A DNA stretch of 5,552 bases from Clostridia bacterium (GCA_017631775.1 JAGBSQ010000136.1:1-5552), one strand, 5' to 3'. Positions 1 through 5,486 are shown, counted from the stretch's first letter. The notes: generated by a model not told the origin, from the letters alone. Program-made: numbers and translations.

Positions 1-183
1 AGAATTGCCACCACAAAATATGCCGAAAACATCTACACGGTAGCATTTAAGAACCCCGACGGCAGCATCGTGCTTGTAATGATGAGCACCTCTCACCGCG
101 AGCTCCCCGCCGTTGTAAGACACAACGACGTTTGCACCAAGCTCACACTGCAACCCCACTCCATGGTGACGGTGATTCTGTAA
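1..183 (+). CDS. Glycoside hydrolase, C-terminal end only (GH30 glucosylceramidase-like beta-sandwich)
   Basis: Frame 1 is open from the window edge to a TAA at 181-183 and gives the last 60 residues of a protein whose start lies outside the window. The visible part contains YTVAFKNPDGSIVLVMMS and ends in LQPHSMVTVIL. This pattern (a 'y.vaF.NPDGs.vlV' strand, then a closing 'l.phS..TvvL' strand) is characteristic of the C-terminal beta-sandwich domain that packs against the TIM barrel in GH30 enzymes. Members of that family remove beta-linked glucose, xylose or related sugars from glycolipids or polysaccharides. The catalytic barrel and its two glutamates are not in the window, so specificity, signal peptide and activity cannot be judged. 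A terminator follows 13 bases after the stop, so this gene ends its transcription unit here. It lies next to sialidase-like genes, which fits a glycan-degradation neighbourhood. Other hydrolase families have similar C-terminal sandwiches, so GH30 is likely rather than certain. Confidence 0.75.
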   Translation, partial: RIATTKYAENIYTVAFKNPDGSIVLVMMSTSHRELPAVVRHNDVCTKLTLQPHSMVTVIL

Positions 184-196
184 TCTTTTCAAAAAC

Positions 197-226
197 AAAA
201 CCGCAGGTTGATTTCCTGCGGTTTTT
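197..226 (+). terminator. Rho-independent terminator of the GH30-like gene
   Basis: The hairpin has arms AAAACCGCAGG (197-207) and CCTGCGGTTTT (215-225), an 11-bp perfect stem around a 7-base loop, ending in a run of five T. It begins 13 bases after the stop codon of the upstream gene. The loop and 3' arm also hold the -35 element and spacer of the next gene's promoter. Confidence 0.88.
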
Positions 227-236
227 GTGATATAAT
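208..236 (+). promoter_or_regulatory. Sigma-A promoter of the sialidase gene, overlapping the upstream terminator
   Basis: A -35 TTGATT (208-213) is followed by a 17-base spacer and a perfect -10 TATAAT (231-236). A TG at 228-229 makes the -10 an extended one (TGATATAAT). Transcription would start near 243, giving a leader of about 55 bases before the ATG at 297. The -35 starts in the loop of the terminator hairpin and the spacer covers its 3' arm. The 12-mer GTGATATAATAA (227-238) recurs exactly in the promoter of the second sialidase-like gene. The leader contains a 12-bp palindrome, TTTTTATAAAAA (264-275). Confidence 0.82.
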
Positions 237-296
237 AAAGGCGAAGGTATTTAACGTATTGGGTTTTTATAAAAAGTTTTTTGCAGGAGGCTTATC

Positions 297-1493
297 ATGA
301 CATTTGAAACACTTACCCCCAACAGCATGAAGATAACCATCCCCGATATGCATGGCAAAATGTCGGGAGAGCTTGTTCCGTTCGCGGTACGCGGACCGAA
401 CTTTGTTGAACTCAATGACGGAACCATCCTCTACTTTTTTGGTATGAAATTCGGCTCTCAAAAAGACGAGGCGATTAGCTGTACTGTTATGATGCGCTCG
501 CACGATGGTGGAAAAACTTGGGGCGAGATGCAGCTCCTCACCTATGAGGGCGCTCCCTGCGAGGGCGGCATTCCCGTTTATGACAAGCTGCACGATACAC
601 TCTTTCTCCTTGCGCGCACAAGACATTGGAAACCGGGACATGAGGAAAAAGACCGTCTGCTTGCCGAGGATGACCAAATTTTAGGGCACACGTATGAGCG
701 TTTTTGGTTGAACAAAAGCACCGATGGTGGACACACGTGGGGCAACTACCGCGAGATTGAAATCAAAAACACGCCTGCCAACTGGACCATTCAACACTGC
801 CCTTCCCCAGGCGTGGGAATTCAGCTTTGCAAGCAAAAAGACCCTCACCTCAACGGCAGACTCGTTGTTCCCTGCAACGATGCAAGTATGAACAACGGAA
901 AGAACGAATTTCGCGCACATATCATCGTTTCGGACGATTTTGGTGAAACGTGGAGAGTTGCGGCTCTTGAAAATTATCTTGGTGCAAGCGAAAGTGTTGT
1001 TGTTGAGCGCAACGATGGAACAATCGTTTACAATTGCCGCAACCAAAGCGGTTTTCCCGCAAACAAACGTATTCAATCCTTCAGCCGCGACGGCGGCGAC
1101 ACCCTTGAAGAAAGCGCCGTTGTGGATACCCTTTATGACCCCTTGTGCCACGCGGGGTTTGCCCTTGCCAAGGTTGACGGCAAGGAATACATCTTTTTGA
1201 CTTCTCCCACAGGCGAGCTTGGCGGACCCACCGACTTTTTCCGCACAGGCACTCCACAGCATTGGGGTGTGCGCGAAGCGCTGATGCTTTACGCTTCGAG
1301 TGATGGCGGCCGAACCTACAAAGCCATCAAGCAGGTTTCCGACAAGGGGATTTTTGCCGCCTACTCGGCACTCTGTACCACAAAAAGCGGCAAACTCCTT
1401 TGCGCGTGGGAGTCCGGCCCTGAGATTGGGCTCTATCGAGATATTAAATATAGAGCGTTCGAGATTGCAGAGCTTGTAAAACTTTGCGATTGA
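297..1493 (+). CDS. Cytoplasmic exo-alpha-sialidase-like protein (GH33-type, Asp-box beta-propeller)
   Basis: This 398-residue protein has the sialidase six-bladed propeller signature. Asp boxes (SxDxGxTW) are at residues 68-75 (SHDGGKTW), 141-148 (STDGGHTW), 212-219 (SDDFGETW), 263-270 (SRDGGDTL, degenerate) and 334-341 (SSDGGRTY). By motif and spacing the GH33 catalytic set appears complete: arginine triad R32, R248 and R326; acid/base D57; nucleophile Y356 (in AAYSAL) paired with E232 (in GASESVVV), plus a supporting E372. E232 and R248 are 16 residues apart, as I recall for characterised bacterial sialidases. The family removes terminal sialic acid from glycoconjugates. No signal peptide or membrane segment is present, so it probably acts on imported sialosides inside the cell. 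The ATG at 297 has AGGAGG (285-290) 6 bases upstream, which favours it over the ATG at 327. The gene has its own promoter and terminator. Desialylation is inferred, and another nonulosonic acid could be the substrate. Confidence 0.88.
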   Translation: MTFETLTPNSMKITIPDMHGKMSGELVPFAVRGPNFVELNDGTILYFFGMKFGSQKDEAISCTVMMRSHDGGKTWGEMQLLTYEGAPCEGGIPVYDKLHDTLFLLARTRHWKPGHEEKDRLLAEDDQILGHTYERFWLNKSTDGGHTWGNYREIEIKNTPANWTIQHCPSPGVGIQLCKQKDPHLNGRLVVPCNDASMNNGKNEFRAHIIVSDDFGETWRVAALENYLGASESVVVERNDGTIVYNCRNQSGFPANKRIQSFSRDGGDTLEESAVVDTLYDPLCHAGFALAKVDGKEYIFLTSPTGELGGPTDFFRTGTPQHWGVREALMLYASSDGGRTYKAIKQVSDKGIFAAYSALCTTKSGKLLCAWESGPEIGLYRDIKYRAFEIAELVKLCD

Positions 1494-1500
1494 GGAATAA

Positions 1501-1535
1501 AAAAGAAAGCAGACAGAGGTCTGCTTTCTTTTTTT
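1501..1535. terminator. Bidirectional rho-independent terminator between convergent sialidase-like genes
   Basis: A perfect 14-bp stem (1501-1514 with 1519-1532) encloses the 4-base loop AGAG. The core arms are GAAAGCAGAC and GTCTGCTTTC. On the plus strand the stem runs into seven T (1529-1535). On the minus strand it runs into six T (complement of the A run at 1499-1504). It lies 7 bases after the stop at 1493 and about 25 bases beyond the end of the opposing gene, so one hairpin serves both. Confidence 0.92.
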
Positions 1536-1559
1536 GCTATGGACAAACAGTATACCGAT

Positions 1560-2879
1560 TTATTCCACGGTGATAATGCGCGTCAAGACGGTTTTCAGTT
1601 TCTTGTTCGTTTTGCCCGATTGGTCGGGATAATAAAAATCCGAATACGCCAAAATTGCTTGGTTGGGGCCGATGGGTTTCAAATCCACGTTGCAACAAGA
1701 GCCTGCCCATTGGTGAAAATTCGGGCGCTTGGGCGGATTGTTCATCAAAGCGCTTCTATCCTCACCCGTCATAACCTCAATCGGGTCTTCCCAATCCACG
1801 CCGCGCGGGTCGGACGTCGCGCGAACGTAAATGCCGGGTCTGCCGTAGGCTGCCAACGTGACACCGCAATCAAGCTTGAGCAAGTTTGGCAGAACACCAC
1901 ATTTGTCAAATTCTTGCGGCTCCGAAAAAGTCTTGCCGCCATCCGTCGATCGCGCATAGTACATCGAATTCCATTCGGGCGCGCCCAAGAAAACGCTCGT
2001 CGCGCGGAGTAGAACGATCATCGAACCGTCATCCATAAATTCGAGAGCCGTTTCGCTAAAACCGTCGCACATATATGCGTTTGGGTGCTTTGTTGTGTTT
2101 GGAATATACGGAATATATCCCGTAAGTTCAAAGGTGTGTCCGTTATCCGTAGATTTATAAAGAAGCGATGCGCTGCAAACGTCCACGCCTCCGTTGTAAG
2201 GATTTAGGTGCGCACCTGTGTAAGAGGTCAGCCAAATATTCCCCTCCTTATCGAATCGAAAACCGCGACCGTAAGGAGAAAAAGGAGCCATTACCATATC
2301 CCCATTGCCTATAACGCCGCGCACAGACATGTGCGGATGAACGATCTTTACCTTTTCGGGAACCGCCTCGGTTTCGCCTTTGGCAATTCTGTAAGCAAGC
2401 CATTCTTTTTTGGCGTATTCATCGGGGAGCGTTTCAAGATCATAGATGTGGTTAGCGTTGAGAAAAATATCTCGATACATAAAGACGGGATACGGCCAAC
2501 TGCCATCCTCTTCCTTGGTGACTCTGTCGCTCGGCAATTTCTGTGTAACAATTCTTGCTTCCTTTACGTCAGACCGCTTGCAGGTAACACCCGTAACGAG
2601 GGGAAAATACAACCTATCCCCACTCGGCAAAAGATAACCCGTTTGAAGCACAACCGAATTGTCGGTTCTCTCCCAGCTTTCCCCGTTGTCGCGAGAAATG
2701 CACCATACGTCTTGGTTTTTCCCAAACTCTTTCCAGCTGTCATCCGCAACGTGCGTTTTGATTGCAAGAGCACCGTCGGCACACCGCACGATCTCCGGGA
2801 ACTGCACTTCACCCCAGTAGCTATCCTCATAAGCAGGACCTTGGTAAACAACGCTCTCTTTGCTGATTTTAATTTTCAT
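1560..2879 (-). CDS. Sialidase-fold (BNR/Asp-box) protein with an altered active site
   Basis: This 439-residue protein has clear Asp boxes at 62-69 (SRDNGESW), 243-250 (STDNGHTF) and 311-318 (STDGGKTF), with a possible degenerate one near 356-363. It therefore most likely folds as a sialidase-type beta-propeller. An E276/R292 pair (in SETALEF and VLLRA) keeps the 16-residue spacing of the GH33 glutamate and second arginine. R347 or R353 could be the third arginine. The first arginine seems to be Q26 (VQFPEIV), and the position of the nucleophilic tyrosine appears to be C395. Classical sialidase chemistry is therefore doubtful, and another glycosidase specificity or a binding role is possible. 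No signal peptide is visible. A TTG start at 2897 would add six residues. The ATG at 2879 is chosen because GGGGG lies 6 bases upstream of it. The gene is monocistronic, converges on the first sialidase gene, and has a near-perfect promoter. Confidence 0.85.
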   Translation of the reverse strand: MKIKISKESVVYQGPAYEDSYWGEVQFPEIVRCADGALAIKTHVADDSWKEFGKNQDVWCISRDNGESWERTDNSVVLQTGYLLPSGDRLYFPLVTGVTCKRSDVKEARIVTQKLPSDRVTKEEDGSWPYPVFMYRDIFLNANHIYDLETLPDEYAKKEWLAYRIAKGETEAVPEKVKIVHPHMSVRGVIGNGDMVMAPFSPYGRGFRFDKEGNIWLTSYTGAHLNPYNGGVDVCSASLLYKSTDNGHTFELTGYIPYIPNTTKHPNAYMCDGFSETALEFMDDGSMIVLLRATSVFLGAPEWNSMYYARSTDGGKTFSEPQEFDKCGVLPNLLKLDCGVTLAAYGRPGIYVRATSDPRGVDWEDPIEVMTGEDRSALMNNPPKRPNFHQWAGSCCNVDLKPIGPNQAILAYSDFYYPDQSGKTNKKLKTVLTRIITVE

Positions 2880-2885
2880 ATTGAT

Positions 2886-2890
2886 CCCCC
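2886..2890 (-). promoter_or_regulatory. Ribosome binding site that decides the start of the second sialidase-like gene
   Basis: On the minus strand GGGGG followed by ATCAAT precedes the ATG at 2879 with 6-base spacing. It is not a full AGGAGG, but spacing and G-richness are right. The in-frame TTG at 2897 has only AT-rich sequence before it, so the ATG start is preferred. Confidence 0.6.
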
Positions 2891-2908
2891 AATTCAAAAA
2901 TACGCCTC

Positions 2909-2924
2909 GTGATTATTATATCAC
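2909..2924. promoter_or_regulatory. Possible operator: inverted repeat over the -10 element
   Basis: GTGATtattatATCAC is a perfect 5-bp inverted repeat with a 6-base spacer that covers the whole -10 of the second sialidase-like gene. Flanking CTCG (2906-2909) and CGAG (2930-2933) add a second, offset repeat. A protein bound here would block RNA polymerase. Part of the symmetry arises from the promoter consensus itself, so this is only a candidate. Confidence 0.35.
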
Positions 2925-2943
2925 CAAAACGAGGGGTTGTCAA
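2915..2943 (-). promoter_or_regulatory. Consensus sigma-A promoter of the second sialidase-like gene
   Basis: Read on the minus strand, a perfect -35 TTGACA (2943-2938), a 17-base spacer and a perfect -10 TATAAT (2920-2915), with an upstream TG (2923-2922) giving an extended -10. The -10 lies 35 bases before the ATG. Such a complete consensus implies strong basal transcription unless a repressor blocks it. Confidence 0.9.
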
Positions 2944-2965
2944 TTGGTTTGTGTGGATGCGGTGC

Positions 2966-3003
2966 TTTCCCTCTCGGTGGAGCGCGAGGGGGTTGGTGGG
3001 AAG
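2966..3003 (+). repeat. Short, degenerate copy of the G/C-rich interspersed repeat
   Basis: The left part TTTCCCTCTCGGTGGAGCGC followed by GAGGGGG resembles the left hairpin of the copies at 4297 and 5487. It is followed directly by GGTTGGTGGG, which resembles their right end (GGAGTGGGTGGG). The middle GACC/GGTC hairpin of the full copies is absent. CCCTC and GAGGG can still pair. It lies between the terminator of the XRE gene and the promoter of the next minus-strand gene. Similarity is partial, so homology is probable rather than proven. Confidence 0.5.
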
Positions 3004-3004
3004 T

Positions 3005-3034
3005 AAAAAAGCAAGTCAAAAGACTTGCTTTTTT
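3005..3034 (-). terminator. Rho-independent terminator of the XRE regulator gene
   Basis: A perfect 13-bp stem, AAAAAAGCAAGTC (3005-3017) with GACTTGCTTTTTT (3022-3034), encloses the loop AAAA. It begins 5 bases after the stop codon at 3040 on the minus strand and ends in six T on that strand. The hairpin is symmetric enough to work in both directions, but no plus-strand gene precedes it. Confidence 0.9.
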
Positions 3035-3039
3035 CAAAA

Positions 3040-4170
3040 TTATTCTTCTTCGTTTAGTTGATTATACGCTTCTTTTGCCCATGCAACTGCAGATTGGAAT
3101 TTTGGAGTTTCTCGAACAGAATTAAACCACGCCCATTGCGGTGCGGTTAAAAGATAATAAATATAATCCATATCGGAGAAAGAATAATTTACAACGGCAA
3201 ACAATTTGTGCTTATTTCCATTCTCGTCTATGGCATAATTCCAAACTTTATTAACCTTGAGATTGGAAAAGAATTCTCCGCCAATATCTAACCATTCATC
3301 CTCAATCGAAAGCGCATTTTTACACATTTCTATGGCAGAATCGAAATGTTGCCACCCCGTCTCTGTTTCGCCACAACCAAACAAGCAAGCAGACAGAACA
3401 AGCTCCTTGTAAGCGTAGAAGAATTTCCAAGCATCGGGCACATCACCGGCTCCAAAAGAACGAACAACTTTGAGAATACTCTCTTGGTAGGCGGCTTTTC
3501 TGCGCGCACCGAGAGAATCGGGACATCTACTATCCAATTGCGCGGCAATTGTTTCAAATCTTTCCAATCCTTGTTGAATATAGGATGGATTTGCCGATTT
3601 GCAACCGTATGCACGATGAATCAAACACGCACGACGGCTAAAATCTGCCTTGTACGGTGTCATATCTAACCAGTTTTCAAGCTCCTCTTCATCGCAAAGC
3701 GCTACCATAATGCGAATGGTTTCATAGCGGTATTGCGTTTCGAGCAATCTTTGCACGTGTTTGAGAAGCAACGGCATACATTCTTTGGTCTTTTGCGCAT
3801 TTCCCAAAGCGTAATTTCGAATGGCACAAATCAGTTCAAAGGCATAACTATCATCATCGGGATATTTTTGGCAATATTCGTTAATAAAATCGATAGCTTC
3901 GGTTGTTGAATTGGAAAGCTCATCGATCTTTTCCCAAAAAAGCGCACGGTCTTTTTCCTTGGAGTGGAGATCGTTTGAGAGGAGATAATCCACCGTGACA
4001 CCAAAATAATTTGCAATGGATGGCAGCATTTCAATATCGGGATAGCAAATGCACAACTCCCAACGAGAAATCGACTGCGACGATACACCCAAAACATCTG
4101 CAATTTTCTCTTGCGTAATGCCTTTTTCTTTTCGCAAATTCTTAAAATTTTCGGCAAAATTCAAGTTCAT
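3040..4170 (-). CDS. XRE/Cro-CI-type HTH regulator with a long helical C-terminal region
   Basis: This 376-residue protein opens with a textbook XRE domain (residues 5-64): LRKEKGITQEKIADVLGV, then recognition helix SSQSISRWE (30-38), then PDIEMLPSIANYFGVTVDYL. The turn after the recognition helix reads LCICYPD, cysteine-rich where KWErG-type residues are usual. Residues about 70-376 are mostly predicted-helix sequence with many W, Y and F, consistent with a TPR-like or other alpha-helical sensor region, but I recognise no family motif there. Such proteins act as cytoplasmic DNA-binding regulators that respond to a ligand or peptide, and the signal here is unknown. The ATG at 4170 is supported by AAAGAGG 7 bases upstream. 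The gene has its own promoter, a 19-bp inverted repeat at its -35 that could mediate autoregulation, and its own terminator. DNA binding is secure, but its targets are unknown. Confidence 0.88.
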   Translation of the reverse strand: MNLNFAENFKNLRKEKGITQEKIADVLGVSSQSISRWELCICYPDIEMLPSIANYFGVTVDYLLSNDLHSKEKDRALFWEKIDELSNSTTEAIDFINEYCQKYPDDDSYAFELICAIRNYALGNAQKTKECMPLLLKHVQRLLETQYRYETIRIMVALCDEEELENWLDMTPYKADFSRRACLIHRAYGCKSANPSYIQQGLERFETIAAQLDSRCPDSLGARRKAAYQESILKVVRSFGAGDVPDAWKFFYAYKELVLSACLFGCGETETGWQHFDSAIEMCKNALSIEDEWLDIGGEFFSNLKVNKVWNYAIDENGNKHKLFAVVNYSFSDMDYIYYLLTAPQWAWFNSVRETPKFQSAVAWAKEAYNQLNEEE

Positions 4171-4215
4171 ATCAATACCTCTTTCAAAAAATTGAAGTGG
4201 CGCCCTTCCGACTAT

Positions 4216-4244
4216 AGTATAGCATGCGAAAAGAAAAATTACAA
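4216..4244 (-). promoter_or_regulatory. Sigma-A promoter of the XRE regulator gene
   Basis: On the minus strand, -35 TTGTAA (4244-4239), 17-base spacer, -10 TATACT (4221-4216), with TGC directly before the -10 (extended -10). The -10 lies 45 bases before the ATG at 4170. Confidence 0.78.
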
Positions 4245-4262
4245 TATCACGTTTGTTGATAT
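4244..4262. promoter_or_regulatory. Candidate operator: 19-bp inverted repeat at the XRE promoter
   Basis: ATATCAcgtttgtTGATAT has perfect 6-bp arms and a 7-base spacer. It touches the -35 element and extends upstream of it. XRE-family proteins usually bind such dyads as dimers and often control their own genes, so this could be an autoregulatory site. AT-rich symmetry of this length can also arise by chance. Confidence 0.4.
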
Positions 4263-4296
4263 GAACTATTGAAATTCGTGAGTTCGTTTTCTATGT

Positions 4297-4363
4297 ATTT
4301 CCCCTCGGGGGATGGCGAGGGTGAAAGAAAGACCGCACGGTCTTTCAAGGGGAGTGGGTGGGG
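4297..4363 (+). repeat. Full copy of a G/C-rich, double-hairpin interspersed repeat
   Basis: This stretch aligns without gaps to 5487-5552 over 66 bases with about 10 differences (4297-4362). It has two hairpins. The first is CCTCG (4302-4306) with CGAGG (4316-4320), extended by TTTC and GAAA on either side of a bulge. The second is GAAAGACCG (4327-4335) with CGGTCTTTC (4338-4346), a perfect 9-bp stem. It ends in GGGGAGTGGGTGGGG. No coding function is evident. Its minus-strand translation is low-complexity P/S/L-rich text typical of a repeat rather than a gene. It lies between the XRE promoter and the AraC terminator and is the main content of the 314-base gene-free stretch 4171-4484. It resembles REP or MITE-like small elements, but I cannot name the family. 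Confidence 0.85.
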
Positions 4364-4379
4364 TGTATGGAAAGAGAGA

Positions 4380-4415
4380 CAAAAAGCGAACCGCCTATTG
4401 GCGATTCGCTTTTTG
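4380..4415 (-). terminator. Rho-independent terminator of the AraC-type regulator gene
   Basis: CAAAAAGCGAA (4380-4390) pairs with TTCGCTTTTTG (4405-4415). After one C/A mismatch, CGCC (4392-4395) pairs with GGCG (4400-4403) around the loop TATT. The minus strand ends in five T. It lies about 70 bases beyond the stop at 4485. Its upstream arm, as seen in the minus-strand transcript, overlaps a competing 12-bp inverted repeat. Confidence 0.85.
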
Positions 4416-4483
4416 TTGAATTTCCACAGCAGAAATGAACCTTTCGTTTCCGTGATAAAATACTTCCTTCTATTCAACAAAAA
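4410..4483. repeat. 12-bp perfect inverted repeat bracketing the AraC gene's 3' untranslated region
   Basis: TTTTTGTTGAAT (4410-4421) is the exact reverse complement of ATTCAACAAAAA (4472-4483), with 50 bases between. In the minus-strand transcript one arm begins 2 bases after the stop codon. The other overlaps 6 bases of the 5' arm of the terminator, so the two structures are mutually exclusive. Confidence 0.7.
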
Positions 4484-4484
4484 C

Positions 4485-5288
4485 CTACTCCTCTACTATC
4501 GGGACCCAATAAACTCCAAGGTCATCCTCGTTATCATCATTTAAAGTTTTTTGATAAGAAATCATAACCGAATAGGTTTTATCCAGTCGATAATTCGTTT
4601 GCGGGAACCACTCGTTTTGGATTTGATTGCCTGTTTTTTCTCTCGCGTCAACGCGCGAACTGCCCTTACAAACAAACACCGCCCAAGTCGCCGCGGGGAA
4701 AGAATGAAGTTCAAAGTCCTTTAAAAATTCGGGATCACTTGACATTTCTCTATACAATCCGCCCCTCGATCCGCCATATGTTTGTTTTGTTGAGATCATT
4801 CTCAGCTGATTCTCATTCAAATCAGTTTCGCTCCAGTAGGTTAATCGATCTGCCTCGACTTTGAGTAACACCTCAAATTCCGGTTGCTTTTCAATTCTGT
4901 AATCCATAATATAGCCTCCTCCTAAAATAAATTGAAGTCGTAACGGTGCAAACGCTTTTAACGTACAACCGCCACGCCGAACTGCAGAAGGAGTAACACC
5001 ATGAAAACGCGAGAACGCTTTTGTGAAGCTATCGTGAGAATCATATCCGTACATCAGCGCAATGTCGATGATCTTTTCATTTGAAGAAAGGAGCTCCATT
5101 CCTGCCTCTGCCAATCTACGATTCCGAATATATTCACTTATGGTAAAACCGCACAGCATTGAAAATGCTTTTTGAAAATACCCCGAAGACATATATATCT
5201 GCGACGCGATATCCTCAATTGAAAAATCATCCTTTAAATGTGATTCTATATAACCGATCGCTTTTTCAATACTTTCTAACCAATTCAT
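4485..5288 (-). CDS. AraC-family regulator with GyrI/Rob-like effector-binding domain
   Basis: This 267-residue protein starts with a two-HTH AraC/MarA-type DNA-binding domain (about 5-105). The first HTH is IEDIASQIYMSSGYFQKAF (24-42). The second is IIDIALMYGYDSHDSFTKAF (73-92), followed by the family signature FHGVTPSAVRR (95-105). A linker (LKAF...MDYRIEKQPEFEVL) leads to an effector-binding domain of the AraC_E_bind/GyrI-like type, seen in FPAATWAVFVCKG (197-209), EWFPQTNY (226-233) and YWVPIVEE (260-267). Such regulators bind small, often hydrophobic or cationic ligands and control efflux or stress genes. The stretch at about 145-190 is shorter and less typical than in most relatives (usually 280-300 residues). 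The position often holding glutamate before the final [WY]xP[IV] motif appears to be V259, so ligand binding may differ. The ATG at 5288 has a full AGGAGGTG 7 bases upstream. The gene is alone on its transcript, and its targets are unknown. Confidence 0.9.
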   Translation of the reverse strand: MNWLESIEKAIGYIESHLKDDFSIEDIASQIYMSSGYFQKAFSMLCGFTISEYIRNRRLAEAGMELLSSNEKIIDIALMYGYDSHDSFTKAFSRFHGVTPSAVRRGGCTLKAFAPLRLQFILGGGYIMDYRIEKQPEFEVLLKVEADRLTYWSETDLNENQLRMISTKQTYGGSRGGLYREMSSDPEFLKDFELHSFPAATWAVFVCKGSSRVDAREKTGNQIQNEWFPQTNYRLDKTYSVMISYQKTLNDDNEDDLGVYWVPIVEE

Positions 5289-5311
5289 CGCTTTCCACCT
5301 CCTGTGCTTTT

Positions 5312-5320
5312 ATTTTAGCA
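5312..5320 (-). promoter_or_regulatory. Possible secondary extended -10 close to the AraC-type gene
   Basis: On the minus strand TGCTAAAAT (5320-5312) fits an extended -10, 24 bases before the ATG, but no good -35 is found 16-18 bases upstream. Any transcript from here would start very close to the ribosome binding site at 5303-5296. It may be an alternative weak start. Confidence 0.25.
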
Positions 5321-5423
5321 CGTTTGCATGATGTAATTCTCGTCATTTTATGAAATAATTTGTCCGATCCCCAAAATAACATATATCCGTTTCTATCTGT
5401 AAATCGCGCATTTTTCTATCTAC

Positions 5424-5452
5424 ATTATATAACAAAAACATTGTTTTTTCAA
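5424..5452 (-). promoter_or_regulatory. Sigma-A promoter of the AraC-type gene, with a leader of about 130 bases
   Basis: On the minus strand, -35 TTGAAA (5452-5447), 17-base spacer, perfect -10 TATAAT (5429-5424). The start would be near 5417, leaving an untranslated leader of roughly 130 bases before the ATG at 5288, much longer than the other leaders here (about 30-55). I find no clear terminator or recognised riboswitch in that leader. It contains a 22-codon reading frame (5411-5343) without a ribosome binding site. Confidence 0.75.
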
Positions 5453-5486
5453 GAAGAAGACGAAAGAATGTCAGAGGTAAAATATC

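Noticed and set aside
681..1262. 193-codon minus-strand frame inside the first sialidase gene
   Set aside because: It is antisense to a gene with clear Asp boxes and catalytic motifs, and has no recognisable domain or supporting signals of its own.
2880..2897. TTG start at 2897 for the second sialidase-like protein
   Set aside because: There is no ribosome binding site before it, whereas GGGGG is correctly spaced before the ATG at 2879. The extra six codons include the likely binding site itself.
2208..2912. 234-codon plus-strand frame opposite the second sialidase-like gene
   Set aside because: It is antisense to a well-supported coding sequence, lacks family motifs and runs over the minus-strand ribosome binding site into the start of the promoter region.
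4247..4480. 77-codon minus-strand reading frame across the intergenic repeat
   Set aside because: It runs through the double-hairpin repeat and the AraC terminator, has low-complexity P/S/L-rich sequence and no ribosome binding site. It is a by-product of the repeat.
5343..5411. 22-codon upstream reading frame in the AraC leader as a leader peptide
   Set aside because: It starts within a few bases of the predicted transcript start, has no ribosome binding site and no codon run suggesting attenuation. It is kept only as a remark on the leader.
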